Part shown: one piece after another, positions 15,196 to 17,457 of the stretch | How the letters are laid out: every line of letters starts with the position of its first letter | How positions within the stretch are numbered: position 1 is the first letter of the stretch | Assembly (NCBI GenBank): GCA_964620345.1 | Contig: CAZUHK010000044.1 | Span: 1 to 17,457 of the forward strand | DNA: 17,457 bases | Reading direction: 5' to 3' | Origin: CAZUHK01 sp964620345 | GTDB taxonomy: Bacteria > Planctomycetota > Phycisphaerae > Phycisphaerales > Zrk34 | The notes under the pieces: generated by a model | The model's database searches: none | What the model was told of the DNA's origin: nothing | What the model saw: the letters and a program-made list of their open reading frames with translations, nothing else | Translations under genes and position numbers: made by a program

Positions 15196-15228
15196 CCGGC
15201 GCGAAACGCCAGCTTCAGCGGCTGACCG
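15188..15228 (+). repeat. 11-base direct repeat at the operon end; no clear terminator in the convergent gap
   Basis: GCGGCTGACCG occurs at 15188-15198, overlapping the last stop codon, and again at 15218-15228. Between them GGCG/CGCC (15198-15201 and 15207-15210) can form only a four-pair hairpin. There is no T-run for either converging gene within 15196-15249. The repeat may be chance or a short duplication. Confidence 0.4.
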
Positions 15229-15249
15229 TTCCAGCCCAGCACCTCGCGG

Positions 15250-17229
15250 CTATCCACCGGCCCGGCCGGTCGAGCCGACCGTCTTGACGCTGCCCGGCAC
15301 GCGGTCCGGCTGCCAACGCACAAAGCCCTCGATGCCTTCGTACTCGGCCAGCCCCAGCTCATCGAACAGCTTGGCCGTCGCCCGGTTGCGGTCCTCGGCC
15401 CGCTGCCAGAACTCGCGCGTGTCGTGCCCGGGGAACAGGGCCTTGTCTTTCTGCGATTCGTGCATGAAGATCGCCGTACGCTTGCGCATCAGCTCTTCGG
15501 GGCTGATCGGCACGGCCATCTCCACCTCATGCGGGCCCCACTCCTGCCACGCCCCGCGATAGAGCCACACATCGCAATCGGCGAACCAGTCGTCCTCGGC
15601 CACGCGCCCCAGGGCCGTGGTGATCGCCGCCAGGCAAGTCCGGTGCGTGCCGTGCGGGTCCGACAAATCGCCCGCCGCGTAAATCTGGTGCGGCCGAATC
15701 TCGCGCATCAGATCGAGAATGATCCGGATGTCTTCTTCGCTAAGCGGGCTCTTGGTCACCCGGCCGGTCTCGTAGAAGGGCATGTCCAGAAAGTGCAGCC
15801 GATCGCCATTCAACCCGCAGCTTCGGCCCGCGGCCTTGGCCTCGCCGCGGCGGATTAGCATCTTGAGCCGTTGCACCTCATCGCTGTCCACCTGCCCGGG
15901 TTGCTTGTTCTTCAGAAACGTTTCGATGTGCTGCTCCAGGTCCACCGACCGCTGGTTGTCGATCCCGAACAGCCGGTTGAACTCCGCGGCGAAGTCGGCG
16001 AAGCGGATCGCATCGTGATCGAACACCGCGATGCTGCCGGACGTCTGGTAGGCCACGTGGACCTCGTGGCCCTGGTCGACCAGGCGCATCAACGTGCCGC
16101 CCATGGAGATCACGTCGTCGTCGGGGTGCGGGCTGAACACGAGCACGCGCTTGGGGTAAATGCGGTCGATGTCACGCGGGATGTCCCCGGGCTGCTTGGC
16201 GGCCTGCGGCTTGCCGCCGGGCCAGCCGGTGATCGTGCGCTGCAGATCCCGGAAGACCTCGAGGTTGATGTCGTACGCCGCGCCGCGCTCGGCCAGCAAA
16301 TCCTGAAGCCCGTTTTCGTTGTAATCCTCATCGGTCAGCTTCAGGATCGATTTGTCGAGCTTCTTGCACAGACCGATCACCGCGCGCTTGACGCGACCGG
16401 CGTCCCACGAGACCGGCGTGACCAACCAGGGACAGCGAAACCGCGTCAGTTCATCCGCCGCGGCCCGGTCGAGGTAGACCACGGCGTGGTCGTGATGCTG
16501 AAGAAAAGTGGCCGGGACCGACGGGGTGATCGGGCCTTCCACCGCCTCGGCGATGATCGGCGCTTTGTGCTCCCCGAACGCCACCAGCACCACCTGCCGC
16601 GCGTCCATGATCGTGCCCACGCCCATGGTGATCGCGCGGCGGGGGACGTTGGGCTCGCCGAAAAAATCGCTCGCCGCGTCCCGCCGCGTCACCATGTCCA
16701 GCGTAATCAGGCGCGTGCGGCTCTCACGCGACGAGCCGGGCTCGTTGAACCCCACGTGACCCGTCCGACCGATGCCCAGCAACTGCAGGTCGATCCCCCC
16801 GGCCTCGGCGATCATCTGCTCGTATCGCCGGCAGTAATCAGGAACCTGCTCGATGTCCACCGTGCCGTCGGGCACGTGCGTGTTGGCCGGGTCGATGTCG
16901 ATGTGGTCGAACAGGTTCTCCTTCATAAACCGCACATAGCTTTGCAGCTCGTGCGGCTGCATGGGGAAGTATTCGTCGAGGTTGAACGTGATGACGTTCC
17001 CGAACGACAAGTTCTCCTCGCGATGCAGCCGCAGCAGCTCGCCGTAGATGCTCAGCGGCGTGGAGCCGGTCGCCAGGCCGAGCACGCAATGCTTGCCGGC
17101 GTCGGCCCGGGTCCGGATCAGCTCGGCGATCCGCTGGGCGATCTCGCGGCTGACTTCAGCCGGGTCGTCCAGCACGCGGGTGGGGATCTTCTCAAGGCGC
17201 GACGCGCCGTCGGGTTCCTGCATCGTCAT
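15250..17229 (-). CDS. nagB: Bifunctional glucosamine-6-phosphate deaminase (NagB-like) / PIG-L (LmbE) deacetylase
   Basis: This is a 659-residue cytoplasmic fusion. Residues 15-330 are NagB-like, expected to convert glucosamine-6-phosphate to fructose-6-phosphate and ammonia: LATGSTP phosphate loop (52-58), Asp85 in FNLDEYF (E. coli Asp72), and GIGRTGHVGFNEP (152-164) with His158 and Glu163 (E. coli His143, Glu148). E. coli Asp141 is replaced here by Thr156. Residues 358-640 are a PIG-L/LmbE zinc deacetylase: SPHPDDD (366-372; His368 and Asp371 as ligands) and SDPHGTHRT (523-531; His529 as third ligand). Similar NagB-PIG-L fusions of about 640 residues occur in Bacteroidetes and Planctomycetes. 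The ATG at 17229 is chosen because AGGAAA (complement of 17238-17243) sits 8 bases upstream. The open frame to 17409 is low-complexity Gly/Arg without a ribosome site. Amino-sugar catabolism is likely; the order of the two reactions is unknown. Confidence 0.94.
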   Translation of the reverse strand: MTMQEPDGASRLEKIPTRVLDDPAEVSREIAQRIAELIRTRADAGKHCVLGLATGSTPLSIYGELLRLHREENLSFGNVITFNLDEYFPMQPHELQSYVRFMKENLFDHIDIDPANTHVPDGTVDIEQVPDYCRRYEQMIAEAGGIDLQLLGIGRTGHVGFNEPGSSRESRTRLITLDMVTRRDAASDFFGEPNVPRRAITMGVGTIMDARQVVLVAFGEHKAPIIAEAVEGPITPSVPATFLQHHDHAVVYLDRAAADELTRFRCPWLVTPVSWDAGRVKRAVIGLCKKLDKSILKLTDEDYNENGLQDLLAERGAAYDINLEVFRDLQRTITGWPGGKPQAAKQPGDIPRDIDRIYPKRVLVFSPHPDDDVISMGGTLMRLVDQGHEVHVAYQTSGSIAVFDHDAIRFADFAAEFNRLFGIDNQRSVDLEQHIETFLKNKQPGQVDSDEVQRLKMLIRRGEAKAAGRSCGLNGDRLHFLDMPFYETGRVTKSPLSEEDIRIILDLMREIRPHQIYAAGDLSDPHGTHRTCLAAITTALGRVAEDDWFADCDVWLYRGAWQEWGPHEVEMAVPISPEELMRKRTAIFMHESQKDKALFPGHDTREFWQRAEDRNRATAKLFDELGLAEYEGIEGFVRWQPDRVPGSVKTVGSTGRAGG

Positions 17230-17457
17230 CGTGTCGGTTTCCTGTTCAATCGGTGGCAAGCGGGTATGTACGGTAGAACCTACCATCATCGGCCCGTGCC
17301 TTCCAACGCGGCTTGATGCGCCACGCCACGCCGGCGTCCGCTCGCCCCGCCCGTTCTCCGCGCCGCCGACACCCCCCACCGAGCGCCGACCTGTCGCTGA
17401 CCGCCCCACCCCCCGGCCCCGCCGCGCCGTCGCACCGCAAACCCTTCGCCCAACGGC
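17230..17457. other. Upstream region of the NagB-PIG-L gene, no supportable gene
   Basis: These 228 bases hold the ribosome site of the NagB-PIG-L gene (complement of 17238-17243), a short inverted repeat at 17272-17284 and, from about 17340 to 17440, extremely C-rich plus-strand sequence. All open frames here are low-complexity Arg/Gly/Pro and lack ribosome sites. A minus-strand TTGGAA (complement of 17301-17306) could be a -35 box, but the matching -10 is poor. Confidence 0.55.
17272..17284. promoter_or_regulatory. Short inverted repeat upstream of NagB-PIG-L, possible operator
   Basis: GGTAG (17272-17276) and CTACC (17280-17284) are exact inverted arms around a 3-base centre, 43 bases upstream of the ATG at 17229. 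Amino-sugar genes are often controlled by repressors binding short palindromes near the promoter, so the position is suggestive. No regulator gene is in the window and the arms are only five bases. Confidence 0.3.

Noticed and set aside
15196..15290. Minus-strand reading frame giving VDSREVLGWNGQPLKLAF, which looks protein-like and might be a frameshifted C-terminus of the NagB-PIG-L enzyme.
   Set aside because: The PIG-L domain is already complete before the stop at 15250. The stretch is short and then runs into antisense of the ATPase gene. A sequencing or real frameshift cannot be excluded but is unsupported.
15871..17316. A 481-codon plus-strand open frame across the NagB-PIG-L gene.
   Set aside because: Low-complexity His/Val/Arg/Asp-rich product with no motifs; the minus strand encodes a complete two-domain enzyme with its catalytic residues.
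17340..17440. C-rich tract as a repeat array or G-quadruplex element.
   Set aside because: The C runs are irregular and have no repeating unit. The minus strand has scattered G runs, but I cannot support a defined structure from inspection.

Overview
The window is GC-rich, densely coded DNA with no mobile elements, tRNA, rRNA or CRISPR that I can see. The best guess at its source is a Planctomycetota bacterium, probably near the Phycisphaerae. This inference rests on high GC, the DUF6785/DUF6784-like membrane protein, a NagB-PIG-L fusion, and a giant peptidase-like/FtsX fusion. It is not proven by any marker gene here.

Left edge (1-1942, minus strand): a zinc aminopeptidase of the M29 family, cut by the window edge just after its last metal-ligand motif, and behind it a cytoplasmic SGNH/GDSL hydrolase. 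A strong stem-loop (1147-1178) and a candidate promoter (1093-1122) lie between them, so they are probably separate transcription units. A 319-base divergent region (1943-2261) holds an AT-rich promoter candidate, a perfect 14-base palindrome, a leader hairpin and a Shine-Dalgarno sequence that supports a TTG start for the next gene.

Centre (2262-15195, plus strand): seven genes in one uninterrupted, tightly packed run. In order they are: a DUF6785/DUF6784-like polytopic membrane protein; a 1717-residue membrane protein combining a degenerate M28-type peptidase domain, a large extracytoplasmic region, an FtsX/MacB-type permease and an unknown C-terminal domain; a second polytopic protein resembling oligopeptide transporters (OPT); a compact FtsX-type permease; a LolD/MacB-type ATPase; a small PqqD-like protein; and a second LolD/MacB-type ATPase. 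Junctions overlap by 1, 8 and 4 bases, or are separated by 2 to 24 bases. Two permease domains and two ATPases suggest one asymmetric mechanotransmission-type ABC complex, or two related ones. The OPT-like proteins and the PqqD-like peptide-binding fold raise the possibility that the substrate is a peptide or modified peptide. This cluster is the most interesting content and does not match any named system I know.

Right edge (15250-17229, minus strand, convergent with the operon): a two-domain enzyme with glucosamine-6-phosphate deaminase (NagB-like) at the N-terminus and a PIG-L/LmbE-type zinc deacetylase at the C-terminus, probably for amino-sugar catabolism. The last 228 bases are its upstream region, with one short inverted repeat and no supportable gene.
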